The position numbers were made by a program, and so were the translations under genes. The notes below the pieces were generated by a model. That model was not told the origin of the DNA and did no database searches. It saw only the letters and a list, made by a program, of their open reading frames with translations. From assembly GCF_041397485.1 (NCBI RefSeq), contig NZ_JAWKWO010000007.1:4259-68258 (forward strand): a stretch of DNA of 64,000 nucleotides, written 5' to 3'. The stretch's first letter is position 1; every line of letters begins with the position of its first letter. Below are positions 53,714 to 62,643 of this stretch, piece by piece. Source of the DNA: Zhengella sp020637775 (GTDB lineage: Bacteria; Pseudomonadota; Alphaproteobacteria; Rhizobiales; Rhizobiaceae).

Positions 53714-54194
53714 AGTGCCAAGCCGCGCAGGCTTTCAACCGCTTGCGGGAACGCTGCGGCACCTCCGATGCGCCGGCTTGTTCGCTTTCGCCCCGCAAGG
53801 TGCCTGGAAGCAATCGGCAATCAGGAAAGAAAAAGAAGACCGCCGCAGCGCACCACGCCCGCATTTGACGCATCTTCCGTGTATTCAGGTGATGCAGGAA
53901 GGCGATCGGTTTCCCTTCCTGGCGATGCGAGCGGATCGGGACACAGGGTTGTCCGGTCGGACCTTGCCAGAATTCTCGAACAAGCGGGCGATCTTGCAGA
54001 TCCCGACCATGCCGTGGCGATCACGGCAAGGATGATTTCAACGTCCATTCGTATTTGACAGCCATGAAACCGGAGAATTGCTTGCCGGTCGCATGCGCCA
54101 TTTTCCGGCATGCAGCACAAGGACCCGGTTCTGGCGGAAAGCATGTCGATCGAAGGTTCCAGGAAGTCCCTGTGAGAAAGGATGGTGAAATGTC
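53714..54194. other. Intergenic region; no gene supported
   Basis: About 480 bases. Several short frames are open, one of which ends with the plausible-looking segment RSDLARILEQAGDLADPDHA, but none has a Shine-Dalgarno, a start of normal context or a recognisable domain. It may hold the remains of a small gene and the promoter of the following unknown gene. Confidence 0.4.
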
Positions 54195-54560
54195 GTGCTG
54201 AGCAAGTTCTTCGAAGTCGATCACGTGGAATACGAATTGGTAATCGATAGCGCCGGCGCGGTGGCGTTCGCGCCCGTCCAAGACTATCCCCGCCACGAAT
54301 ATGACCTGTTTCCCGAAAACCGGACGGACGAACTGGACCGGGGCATCAATGCGCTGAAGGTTTTCAGGACGGTGGCCGACATGGTCGTCGACCATGTGTT
54401 CGAGAACAAGCCGCACACGATATATTTCCGGGCGGCAACGCACCGGAAGGTTCGTATTTTCCGTCGGATGGTCAAACGCCTCGAAAAAAAGCTGAAGAAA
54501 TATTACTACTTTCTCGAATACCCCGAAGGTACTTTCCGTTTCTACAAGCTGACGGAGTGA
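54195..54560 (+). CDS. Hypothetical protein, 121 aa, basic C-terminus
   Basis: Starts at GTG 54195. I do not recognise the family. The N-terminal part (MLSKFFEVDHVEYELVIDS) and the segment DYPRHEYDLFPENRTDELD are acidic and polar; the C-terminal part has a basic helix, RRMVKRLEKKLKKYYYFLE, followed by YPEGTFRFYKLTE. Base composition looks less GC-rich than the genes to its left. It may bind nucleic acid. It precedes an HTH-like gene and a metallophosphatase gene on the same strand, with 124 bases between. Confidence 0.6.
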   Translation: MLSKFFEVDHVEYELVIDSAGAVAFAPVQDYPRHEYDLFPENRTDELDRGINALKVFRTVADMVVDHVFENKPHTIYFRAATHRKVRIFRRMVKRLEKKLKKYYYFLEYPEGTFRFYKLTE

Positions 54561-54684
54561 TCACTGGCGCCGGATGGCCTTACACGTCCGAGTTTGACGC
54601 ATCCAACATTCATCTTTGCGTCACAGGAGGAACGAACCGCAATTCCTTGACTGTCCCCGGCCGGCGGCGAAGAAAACAGAAGGG

Positions 54685-55287
54685 ATGAATCCGCTCATGA
54701 CACTGAAGGAACTGGTTGCCAATCGAATGGAGGTCCTCGGTCTTTCGGATCGGGATTTCACCAGACTGCTCGGCATCCGAAACCCCAACAAGGCCCGGGC
54801 TTTCATCGAACGGGCGCAAGCGGACGACATGAAAGGCATGGTCCATATGCGTCATCAGATTGCGAACGCGTTGCAGGTTCCCGTCTTTGAGGTTGAGAAT
54901 GCGATCCAGGCCAGCAAGCAGGCCGACTTTCAGCGCCATGACGCGGAATACCGGGCCATATTCAAGCCCCACGCGATGCTGACGACCACTTGCAGCGTTC
55001 CGCAGCCGATCCATGCGGCCCTTCTGACCGGTGCTCCGGAAAAGCTGAGAATCGAAATTCCTGCGGACCTTCCGAAAGTTCGATGGCCGCAATTCGTGGC
55101 GGATCAATTGCCGGACGGCCTGCCCGGATTTGGATGGGTCACGGGTTTTGCAATAAACTACTCACCGGATCATGCGGTCTACTTCGATCGCGAAGCAAAC
55201 CCGTATCAAGTCCGCAATGCCGCGTATCGGAGGGGGCATGGTGGCATGTACGGCATTTCGCCTGCACTTTTCGGAGGACACAGATGA
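54685..55287 (+). CDS. HTH-like hypothetical protein coupled to a metallophosphatase
   Basis: About 200 residues from the ATG at 54685; an ATG at 54697 (MTLKELVANRME) is also possible. The N-terminal segment, LKELVANRMEVLGLSDRDFTRLLGIRNPNKARAF, resembles an XRE-type helix-turn-helix. The rest, with an IEIPADLPKVRWPQFV stretch and an aromatic GFGWVTGFAINYSPDHAVYF part, is not recognised. The end overlaps the start of the metallophosphatase gene by 4 bases (ATGA), so the two proteins are made together and may form a pair, such as a regulator and its effector. Confidence 0.6.
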   Translation: MNPLMTLKELVANRMEVLGLSDRDFTRLLGIRNPNKARAFIERAQADDMKGMVHMRHQIANALQVPVFEVENAIQASKQADFQRHDAEYRAIFKPHAMLTTTCSVPQPIHAALLTGAPEKLRIEIPADLPKVRWPQFVADQLPDGLPGFGWVTGFAINYSPDHAVYFDREANPYQVRNAAYRRGHGGMYGISPALFGGHR

Positions 55288-56177
55288 CAGCAACGACCAT
55301 CATTCCAGACATCCACGCCGATCCGGCCCGGCTTGACGCCAGCCTGGCGGCAGCAGAAGGCAAACGGATCGCCTTTCTCGGCGACCTGATCGATGCGGGA
55401 AGCAAGGTTGGCCAACCGGACGATGGCTATGTCCTCGAAAAGGCGCGAGATCTCGTCGAATCCGGCCGGGCGCTGGCGATCATGGGAAACCATGAGCTGA
55501 ATGCAATCCTGTTTCATACCTTCAATACGAAGGGAGAGCCGCTGAGGAAGCATAGCCAAGAGCATATTGCTCAACACAAGAGCTTCATTGACCGGTTCGG
55601 CTCCACATCAGAAGTCAAGGCCTGGACCGACTGGTTCCTGACGCTGCCGCTATGGCTTGAAGTGGACGGCCTGCGGCTGGTTCATGCTTGCTGGGACCAG
55701 GACGCGATCGACACGATCGCGAAAAGGCGGCCGGACGGGCGGTTGACCGCAGACGATCTGGAGGAAGTCGCAGACAAAGAAAAACCGACGGCCTTCGCCG
55801 CAGCCGTCGAGATGCTGACTTCCGGACCGGAAGTGCCTCTGCCCAAAGGGCATTCCTTCCACGATTCGAAAGGCAAGAACCGGGAAAAGGTCCGCATCGC
55901 ATGGTGGCGCGCGGCGACAGGCACCTGGCGAGAGGTGGCACTGTCGGTTCCCGATCTCGAAGAACTGCCGGATGAGCCGATCGCGGGAACAGAAAGCCTG
56001 TCCATCTATCCCGAAAGCTCTCCCCCGGTCCTCTTTGGTCATTACAAGATATGGGACACGCCCCGCATCGATCACAGCCATGCGAGTTGTCTGGATTTTC
56101 CCGATGCCCCTTGCGTCTACCATTGGTCCGGCGGGAAGATGCTGGATTCAAAAGGCCTTGAGGTTCTTTCGACGTAA
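55284..56177 (+). CDS. Calcineurin-like metallophosphatase
   Basis: A 297-residue phosphatase. The ATG at 55284 follows CGGAGG and overlaps the preceding stop. The metal and phosphate motifs occur in order: PDIHADPARL (D-x-H), GDLIDAGSKVG (G-D), GNHELNAILF (GNHE), RLVHACWDQD (H), and LFGHYKIWD (GH). These are those of PPP-like protein phosphatases or diadenosine tetraphosphatases. The substrate is unknown. No membrane or signal segment is present. Confidence 0.85.
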   Translation: MTATTIIPDIHADPARLDASLAAAEGKRIAFLGDLIDAGSKVGQPDDGYVLEKARDLVESGRALAIMGNHELNAILFHTFNTKGEPLRKHSQEHIAQHKSFIDRFGSTSEVKAWTDWFLTLPLWLEVDGLRLVHACWDQDAIDTIAKRRPDGRLTADDLEEVADKEKPTAFAAAVEMLTSGPEVPLPKGHSFHDSKGKNREKVRIAWWRAATGTWREVALSVPDLEELPDEPIAGTESLSIYPESSPPVLFGHYKIWDTPRIDHSHASCLDFPDAPCVYHWSGGKMLDSKGLEVLST

Positions 56178-56329
56178 AGTGACCGCCGGACAGGTATTCC
56201 CGGAGCGGGCCCGGTATATCGTGATCATGGTGCGGGAGACATAATCCGTTGGCTCCATACCAGGCGGCGCCTTTGGCGGCTCCGCGTCTCAGACACTCTG
56301 CTCAACCGCCTCCGGGACGCGAGTATCTG

Positions 56330-56821
56330 TCATTCGGATGATTCCGGATCAAGGAGCCGGCAATCAGGTGCCGGTTCCCCTGTGTCCCAAAGCAGCGTCA
56401 TGCCGCCGAAGTGCCCCTTTCCGCGAAAAGCATGGATCCTGATCGTTCCCTTCTTTGCCGTGGTGATCTTGAAGTCATGGCTGATCATCCAGTCTGAATC
56501 GTCCATCTGGTTGATCACATCGACAAGGACAGCCTCTCCCGGCTCGACATTCTCATATCCCTTTTCCACGCCCGAGAAGGTTACAACGTCGTCACCGGCC
56601 GTCTCGAAGCCGGAAGAACCGAACACCAGTCTGGCGATCGTTTCCTCCCCGAGATTTACGAAATAAACCAGGACATCGAGATCATCGCCCCCCCTGGAGG
56701 AAAGCACATAGCGCGGGGTCCGGGTCTCCTTCGTGTAGGTGGACGGTGGCAGATCGGCAAATCTGGCATGCGGCGGAACCCATTCATACGCGTAATCCTT
56801 GATCCGTGCGACGTAGGTCAT
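56330..56821 (-). CDS. Hypothetical protein of the WYL/AddBA-like operon
   Basis: A 163-residue protein starting at 56821, one base after the AddA-like stop, so it is the fourth gene of the operon. It looks all-beta: APRYVLSS-like strands such as LDVLVYFVNLGEETIARLVFG, a GEAVLVDVINQMDDSDWMI segment and KGTIRIHAFRGKGHFGG. I recognise no family. The tight spacing suggests a function tied to the helicase-nuclease, for example as an inhibitor, sensor or DNA-end factor. It lacks membrane segments. Confidence 0.65.
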   Translation of the reverse strand: MTYVARIKDYAYEWVPPHARFADLPPSTYTKETRTPRYVLSSRGGDDLDVLVYFVNLGEETIARLVFGSSGFETAGDDVVTFSGVEKGYENVEPGEAVLVDVINQMDDSDWMISHDFKITTAKKGTIRIHAFRGKGHFGGMTLLWDTGEPAPDCRLLDPESSE

Positions 56822-56822
56822 C

Positions 56823-59800
56823 CTATCCTCCTGTCGTTTGGCCAGCAGACGATCCGATCTCGCCGAGCGCCAGTTCCAACCTTCCGTGGTCGATCCAGAA
56901 CACGCCCACGCCACGAATCCGGTGGTCCGGCAACGTCTGCCCTGCAATGTCGAGATAGGTCGAAAGCTGCGGCCAGTAGGGGCCGAGCCCATCGCCATCC
57001 CCGCCGGACTTGTGATCGATCAGCAGATACCCTTCCGGACTCTTGGCGAGCAGATCGATGCTGCCGGGGATTTCAGCACCGTCTTCCGAATGGCCGAGAA
57101 CCGGGATTTCGCATTGCAGTTCGGTGCAGGATCGCGCTTCCAGCCAGGACCTAAGCGCGTCGGCGCGGTCCCTGATCCGCGAAAGCGTTTCGCCGTCGAG
57201 GCCTGTTGCCGCCGGCAGGGCGTCAGCCAGTTCCGGGCGGGTCAGAAAGGTCTGCAGGGCCATGTGCAGGGCCGTTCCACGGGTCGTGTCGCTCGCCATG
57301 GCCGGCCAGGCGGGGCCCAGCGTGAAGGATTGCGTTTGCGGGACCGGGCCCGCCCCGGTCTGCTCCGAAGGCACCAGCCGCCATGGGGTCAGCGGCGTTT
57401 CCGGCAGGGGTCCGGCCTTGCCGAAGCGAATCCGTCTGGCGGCGTCACCCTGCGCACAGGTGCTGAAGCCGGCAATGTCGGGCAGTTCAACGATCCTGGC
57501 CGGACATTCTACGCCGCCAATCTTCAGTTTCTTCCTTGCAAAGGCTGGTGCGCATGTGTCCTCGAACACATGGAACAGGCAGGTGGCATCGGGCGCATCC
57601 CCGGGGCGTTCCTTCAGAAAGTCCGGCCATTCCAGAACAAGCCGGTCGCGGGCGCGCGTCAGGGCGACATAGAGCAGGTTTTTCGCGTTGACCTCGAAAT
57701 CGGGCCGGCGATCCTCGATGAAGCGCGCCTGTGCCTCGGGTGCAACCAGGCAGGGTGTATGGACAAGTTCGGCGGAGGCAAGAACATCGCGCATGTCGTC
57801 GATCCGGTCCAGACGCGCGAACCGCGCCGACGTGGTGCCCGGCCGTTCGAGGATCCCGTTGTCGAATTCGGCTACGACCGTGATCGGCCATTCGCGCCCT
57901 TTCGATCCGTGCCATGTGACGATCTCGACCGCCTCCGCGCTTCGTGCGGAGGGGTCCGGGCGCCGGTCGAAGTCGCGCTCCCCGCCGCGCGCGGCAAGCC
58001 AGCCAAGGAAGACCTTTGCCGTTTCGCCATGGAACCCCGAAGCGGCCTTCAGGTCCCGGTGCGCCGCCTCAAATTCGAGGGCTTCGGCCTCCAGGCGAAG
58101 CAGGTCCGCGCGCGCCTGGCCGGCATCCGGCTGCCGCTCCGCCCAGATGCGGATACCGGCCGCATCCAGGACCATGTCGAGCGCAACCGATATTGGCAGG
58201 TAAGCGAGCCGATCCGAAAGTCCTGCCAGCCGCTCAAGTACCGGATCCCCGGCCAGTTCGCCGTCGAGTTCAGCCGTCAGCGCGCCTTGCAGATCGCGGG
58301 GCTCCGGTCCGAGCGTGCGCAGCAGCAGCCCGGCCAGGACATCGGCCGGATTGGCTGTGCAAGCGAGCGCTGCGCAGGCCGCCTGCACGGCCGGGCTTCC
58401 ATACCAACCGTCTTCGGCAATGCGCACCGGCACGCCCCTGTCCCGCAATTCGTCGGCATAGCGCGTGGCCGTCGCATGCCGGCAGACAAGCAGCGCGATA
58501 TCGGATGGCCGGGCGCACCGGGTCTTGCCCGTATGGCGGTCGGTGACCCTGTCCTTGCCGTTGAGAATGCGGGCGATATACTCGGCGACATGTTCCTGCG
58601 GCTTCGAGAATTTCTGGACGCTGCGGGACTTCGCGACGCGCACAATGTCCAGTGCCGGCCCCTCGACGGAATCGCGGGTGGGTGCGAGCGGGTTGTAGCC
58701 GGCGCCGAACAACCCCTGCCCCACCGCATTGACGAAGGCCATGACGGCCGGGGTTGAACGCCAGTTCCTGTCCAGAGGTTTCGTGGCATCCGGATTGGAC
58801 GCGGCCAGGGCCACGGACAGGCGCGGATCGGCGCCCTGGAAACCCATGATCGATTGCTTGACGTCCCCGACGAGGAGCGTGCGCGGCGCCTGTGCGCCAA
58901 GTTGCCAAAGCAGGGCAAACTGGACCGGATTGGTGTCCTGGAATTCATCGATGATCACGCAATCGATCTCGCCCAGGATCGCTCCAAGGACGGAGGGGTC
59001 TTGCCGCAGCAACCGTTCGGCATTGGTGATCATGTCGGCGAAGTCGATCAGGCCGAGGGACGTTTTTCGCGCTTCGTAGGCTTCCATTACCTCCTGCGCG
59101 CAGGCGATCAGGCATCGCAGATGCAGTTTCGCATCCTCCAGGGGGCCGGGGTGGCCCGGCAGCGCGCTTGCAGCCGCCATGATCGCCTCTGCCATTTCAT
59201 CATAGCCTTCGGGCGTCTTCGAACGGCTGTTGGAAACAAACAGGCAACGCAGGGCCTGCCAGGCGCTCCAATCCCTTGCCAGGATCGCCGGATCCCTGGC
59301 GATCTTCTGGAAGAGCGCGAGGTCCGCCTCCAGTTTTGCGCGCGGCGTTTTCGCGGTGATCTCGCCCATCCCGCCGTTCGGGAATGCTTCAAGCATGCTG
59401 ACGACAGCCGCCTGCAGTGTGGTGCGGGCCGTCTCCGGGTCGGCAAGACTCGGTCCATAAACCGCGTCGAGACGAGCCAGCGCAGGCTCGATCAGTCCTG
59501 CATCGCGGCCCTTGTCGCCAAGCGTTCGCAGCAGATCGACCATGGACAGCACGCGGTTGCGCAGACCTTCCTCGATGGTTTCGCCATTGTGCCAGTTGGG
59601 CTGGTAACCGAAACGCTCCGGCTCGGCCTTGACCGGGTCCAGCGCCGTGGCATGGACAAGGGCCTGGCGGATCAGCAGGTCGCGCTCGGCATCGCCGATA
59701 TGGCGTGGGGCGGGCGATGTTCCTGCTGCGAACGCGTGTTCGGTCAACAGGCGCAAACCCAGTCCGTGGATCGTCGAGACATAGGCGGTTTCGACGGCCA

Positions 59801-60011
59801 GGGCTTCCTCCACAAGACCGTCGGCCAGAAGGCCCGCGCGGATCCGTTCGCGCAATTCGCTGGCGGCAGCCTCGGTAAAGGTGACGGCCAGGATCCTGTC
59901 CGGACGGACAACGCCGCGCCTGACCCAGTCGGCGAGCTGCGTCTTGATCCGGTAGGTCTTGCCGGCACCGGCACCGGCCGGAACGATGGTGAGTGCGCGG
60001 GTCACGCTCAT
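56823..60011 (-). CDS. AddA-like UvrD helicase with RecB-type nuclease domain
   Basis: A 1,062-residue superfamily-1 helicase. Motifs in order: I PAGAGAGKTYRI (near 12), Ia ILAVTFTEAAASELRERI, II CVIIDEFQDTNPVQFALL (near 335), III TLLVGDVKQSIMGFQGADP, IV LDRNWRSTPAVMAF, V VEIVTWHGSKGREWPITVV (near 695), VI LLYVALTRARDRLVLEW. The C-terminal RecB nuclease has TRGTALHMALQTF, GSIDLLAKSPEGYLLIDHKSGG and YWPQLSTYLDIA, so the D-(D/E)xK site is complete. It follows the AddB-like gene with a 4-base overlap. A housekeeping AddA is usually near 1,150-1,200 residues and lies by other genes, so this may be a second, specialised copy. Confidence 0.85.
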   Translation of the reverse strand: MSVTRALTIVPAGAGAGKTYRIKTQLADWVRRGVVRPDRILAVTFTEAAASELRERIRAGLLADGLVEEALAVETAYVSTIHGLGLRLLTEHAFAAGTSPAPRHIGDAERDLLIRQALVHATALDPVKAEPERFGYQPNWHNGETIEEGLRNRVLSMVDLLRTLGDKGRDAGLIEPALARLDAVYGPSLADPETARTTLQAAVVSMLEAFPNGGMGEITAKTPRAKLEADLALFQKIARDPAILARDWSAWQALRCLFVSNSRSKTPEGYDEMAEAIMAAASALPGHPGPLEDAKLHLRCLIACAQEVMEAYEARKTSLGLIDFADMITNAERLLRQDPSVLGAILGEIDCVIIDEFQDTNPVQFALLWQLGAQAPRTLLVGDVKQSIMGFQGADPRLSVALAASNPDATKPLDRNWRSTPAVMAFVNAVGQGLFGAGYNPLAPTRDSVEGPALDIVRVAKSRSVQKFSKPQEHVAEYIARILNGKDRVTDRHTGKTRCARPSDIALLVCRHATATRYADELRDRGVPVRIAEDGWYGSPAVQAACAALACTANPADVLAGLLLRTLGPEPRDLQGALTAELDGELAGDPVLERLAGLSDRLAYLPISVALDMVLDAAGIRIWAERQPDAGQARADLLRLEAEALEFEAAHRDLKAASGFHGETAKVFLGWLAARGGERDFDRRPDPSARSAEAVEIVTWHGSKGREWPITVVAEFDNGILERPGTTSARFARLDRIDDMRDVLASAELVHTPCLVAPEAQARFIEDRRPDFEVNAKNLLYVALTRARDRLVLEWPDFLKERPGDAPDATCLFHVFEDTCAPAFARKKLKIGGVECPARIVELPDIAGFSTCAQGDAARRIRFGKAGPLPETPLTPWRLVPSEQTGAGPVPQTQSFTLGPAWPAMASDTTRGTALHMALQTFLTRPELADALPAATGLDGETLSRIRDRADALRSWLEARSCTELQCEIPVLGHSEDGAEIPGSIDLLAKSPEGYLLIDHKSGGDGDGLGPYWPQLSTYLDIAGQTLPDHRIRGVGVFWIDHGRLELALGEIGSSAGQTTGG

Positions 60012-62554
60012 TGCCCCTCCACCGGTTTCATGAAGGCGCGCACGAGCGGCGACCCATCGGTCAGGGCATAGGGCGTGAACCCGCCCTCGCGCTTGAAGAA
60101 GGCTTCGTCGGCCGTGGTGTTCAGCGGCAGCCGGCCGGCTTTCAGGTCCGCCAGCCGTGTCTTCAGATGCGCGACGGCTTCGCGGTCGATCGCCTTTCCC
60201 ATGTCACGGGCCGGCGAGCCATTGGTCACTTCCAGACCGGAGGTCAGAAGCCCTCCATCATTCATCAGGTGATAGGCAATCGCCACCTGGCGCCCGATGA
60301 GCCTGTCGAGGCCGTCGCCATCGCGGCGGATCGGCCGGGCAAGCATGCTGCGGTAAAGCCCGGCCTGCAGATCCCATTCCGCCTCCATCCTTTTTCGACG
60401 GTTGGCGGTGCCGCTCTTCTTGTGGTCGACGATCAGCACCATCCTGTCCGGCAGTTCGAGAACGGTGTCGGCCTTGCCACGCAAGCGGATGCCATGCGCC
60501 TTTCCGGCAAGCCACATCTCGTTGCCGATGATCCTGGCATCCAGTGCCAGAAGCTGTTCATGCCATCGCCCGGCAGCTTGCAGGATCTCGCGTTCGAGCC
60601 CGTTGCGCTCCATTTCCCATGCCGCGCTGCGCAGAAAGATGGCATGGCGGCCGAGCGCTCGATCACAGGCTTCATGGACAGTCCGGCTCAGTGCCGAACG
60701 GTCGGGCAAGGCCTCCCCGGCCTTGAACACGTGTTCGAAGACATCATGGGCGATCGTGCCCTTCGTGAGGATATCCAGCCCCTCCGGCGACCATGTCATG
60801 TCCGTGGCGCCGATCTCGTCCAGGAACCAGGCCAGCGGACTGACCAGCAGCGTTTCCAGGCGGCTCGGCGATTGCGGCCTGGCTTTGCCGTCGTCATCGC
60901 GGCGAAGTGCCAGGAGTTCGTGATCCGGAAAGGCCAGGAAGTCCGGTACAGCAGGCGGCTGCGACGGCGGTGCAAGGCGATGATGGGCGACCGGCCAGTC
61001 CCCTGGCGCGACATGGGTCAGGTCCGTGACGAGGTCCGCCGGGTCGTCGATGTCACCGATCGCCCTTGCCACGAGCGAAAGTCCTGCGGATGGCGCAAGC
61101 CTTGTGCCGGCGAAATCGCGCCAGGGCACGAGAAACGTGATGCTTTCGCTGACCGCCCGGATTTGCGCGTCAAGCAGCGCGAGACTGTGACGCAGGGCGT
61201 CCGCACGCCCGCGCAGGTCCAGGCCGGTCGCTTCGCGGATCGCCGCCAGTTCGCTGTCGAGAAACAGCGGATTGGCCTGGGGCCGCGCCGGATACAGGCC
61301 CTCAGTGAAGTCGGTGACGATCAGGTGCCTGCAGGTCCGCCAGGGGCTTTCATGCGCCGTCCATAGACTGACCCCTTCGAGGTTGCGCACGGCATCACCG
61401 CAGGATGGCGGCAACAGCTGGAGATTGCGCAGCAGCGTTTCCCAATCGACAGTGCCCTCGTCGAGCGGGATTGGCAGGCGGGCGCGGACCGCGTCACCAT
61501 CGCGGAGCCTTGGGCAAATGCGATCCATGTAGAAACGGAATTGTTGAAGGCTCGATGCGGATGCGCGCACATCCTCCCACAAGGCCAGGTGTTCGGCGTC
61601 TGCGCCCAGACCGCCCACCCGGAAATCGCCCGCCATCACGGATTCGGCCAGATCGCGGCCCGCTTCCGATGTCCAGGGCATGAGGGGCGACAGGGCAAGG
61701 CCCGCCAGGACCATGGCCGGTGTCGGGGACCGCTTGGCCAGCGCGAGGAGAAGTGCCGTCTCGCCGATCAGGTCGCGTTGCGGGGGCCGGTCCGGCAAGC
61801 CGGAAAGCGGGATGCCCTGGGCCGCGCAGGCATGCGCGAGATGAGGCGAGTGACCGGCCGCCATGATGGCGATTTCGCGTGGTTGCACGCCATTCTCGAT
61901 CAGGGCCCGTGCCCGCGCTGCCGCAAATTCAGCGCATGCGGCACCATCGCGCAGACCGAAGAAGGCCAGGCTGTCGTCCAGCGGCCCGGTTTCCAGCGCC
62001 TTGTTGCGCAAGCCGTCCTGCAAGGCATGCAGCCGGCTGCCGGCCGTTGCGGCTTTATTCTGAACCGGTGCCGCTTGCGCACCGAACTCGGTCTTGAGCC
62101 GTTCATGGAGCGCCTGCATCGCCGGGGGCGCCAGGGGATCGACCGATCCCGCGACCACCGGGAGAGGATCGAGGAACCGGCCCTGCGGCAGTTCCAGGAC
62201 ATGGCGCGCCGCTGCCAGACCGGGCGGCAAGGCATCACCCATTGCGCGCCATAGCCGGATAAGCGCGGACAGGTGCCGCCTGGCCCGCGAATCCGGCAGT
62301 GAATCGATCGTTGGCGGTCGCAAGTCCGGCGTTGCGGCGACCAGTGCTTCGAGACCGGCAGTCACGACAGCGATCGTTTCCAGCGGCGCGTTCGCAAAAC
62401 TCCCTGCCCAGATCGGATCGGGCGAGGCCGCGATGACCGGCCCCGGTTCCCATGCTGGCGCGATGGGCGCGAGCGAAAGCTCGGCGAGGCGTTTCTCCGA
62501 CAGTCGATAGTGCAGGCGGTACCTAGAATCCGCGACGAGGAAGGGATAAAACAT
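60008..62554 (-). CDS. AddB-like PD-(D/E)XK nuclease protein
   Basis: An 848-residue protein. The first 500 residues are a diverged, helicase-like region without Walker A, as in AddB (ALIENGVQPREIAIMAAG; LALAKRSPTPAMVLAGLALSPLM; LIVTDFTEGLYPARPQANPLFL). The C-terminal nuclease has GTIAHDVFEHVF, LRGKADTVLELPDRMVLIVDHKKSG spread over about 25 residues, and WDLQAGLYRSML. The start MFYPFLVADSRYRLHYRLS lacks the usual AddB opening, and the four-Cys iron-sulfur set is not seen. It overlaps the AddA-like gene by 4 bases. It should form a complex with it to process DNA ends. Confidence 0.8.
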   Translation of the reverse strand: MFYPFLVADSRYRLHYRLSEKRLAELSLAPIAPAWEPGPVIAASPDPIWAGSFANAPLETIAVVTAGLEALVAATPDLRPPTIDSLPDSRARRHLSALIRLWRAMGDALPPGLAAARHVLELPQGRFLDPLPVVAGSVDPLAPPAMQALHERLKTEFGAQAAPVQNKAATAGSRLHALQDGLRNKALETGPLDDSLAFFGLRDGAACAEFAAARARALIENGVQPREIAIMAAGHSPHLAHACAAQGIPLSGLPDRPPQRDLIGETALLLALAKRSPTPAMVLAGLALSPLMPWTSEAGRDLAESVMAGDFRVGGLGADAEHLALWEDVRASASSLQQFRFYMDRICPRLRDGDAVRARLPIPLDEGTVDWETLLRNLQLLPPSCGDAVRNLEGVSLWTAHESPWRTCRHLIVTDFTEGLYPARPQANPLFLDSELAAIREATGLDLRGRADALRHSLALLDAQIRAVSESITFLVPWRDFAGTRLAPSAGLSLVARAIGDIDDPADLVTDLTHVAPGDWPVAHHRLAPPSQPPAVPDFLAFPDHELLALRRDDDGKARPQSPSRLETLLVSPLAWFLDEIGATDMTWSPEGLDILTKGTIAHDVFEHVFKAGEALPDRSALSRTVHEACDRALGRHAIFLRSAAWEMERNGLEREILQAAGRWHEQLLALDARIIGNEMWLAGKAHGIRLRGKADTVLELPDRMVLIVDHKKSGTANRRKRMEAEWDLQAGLYRSMLARPIRRDGDGLDRLIGRQVAIAYHLMNDGGLLTSGLEVTNGSPARDMGKAIDREAVAHLKTRLADLKAGRLPLNTTADEAFFKREGGFTPYALTDGSPLVRAFMKPVEGQ

Positions 62555-62643
62555 CGGTCGTCCTGCCTATCGGTTTCCGGTTCGACAATCAGCGCAGGCA
62601 TAGACGCCGGCCGGATGAGCACGATGCCGTTCCGCAAGACACT

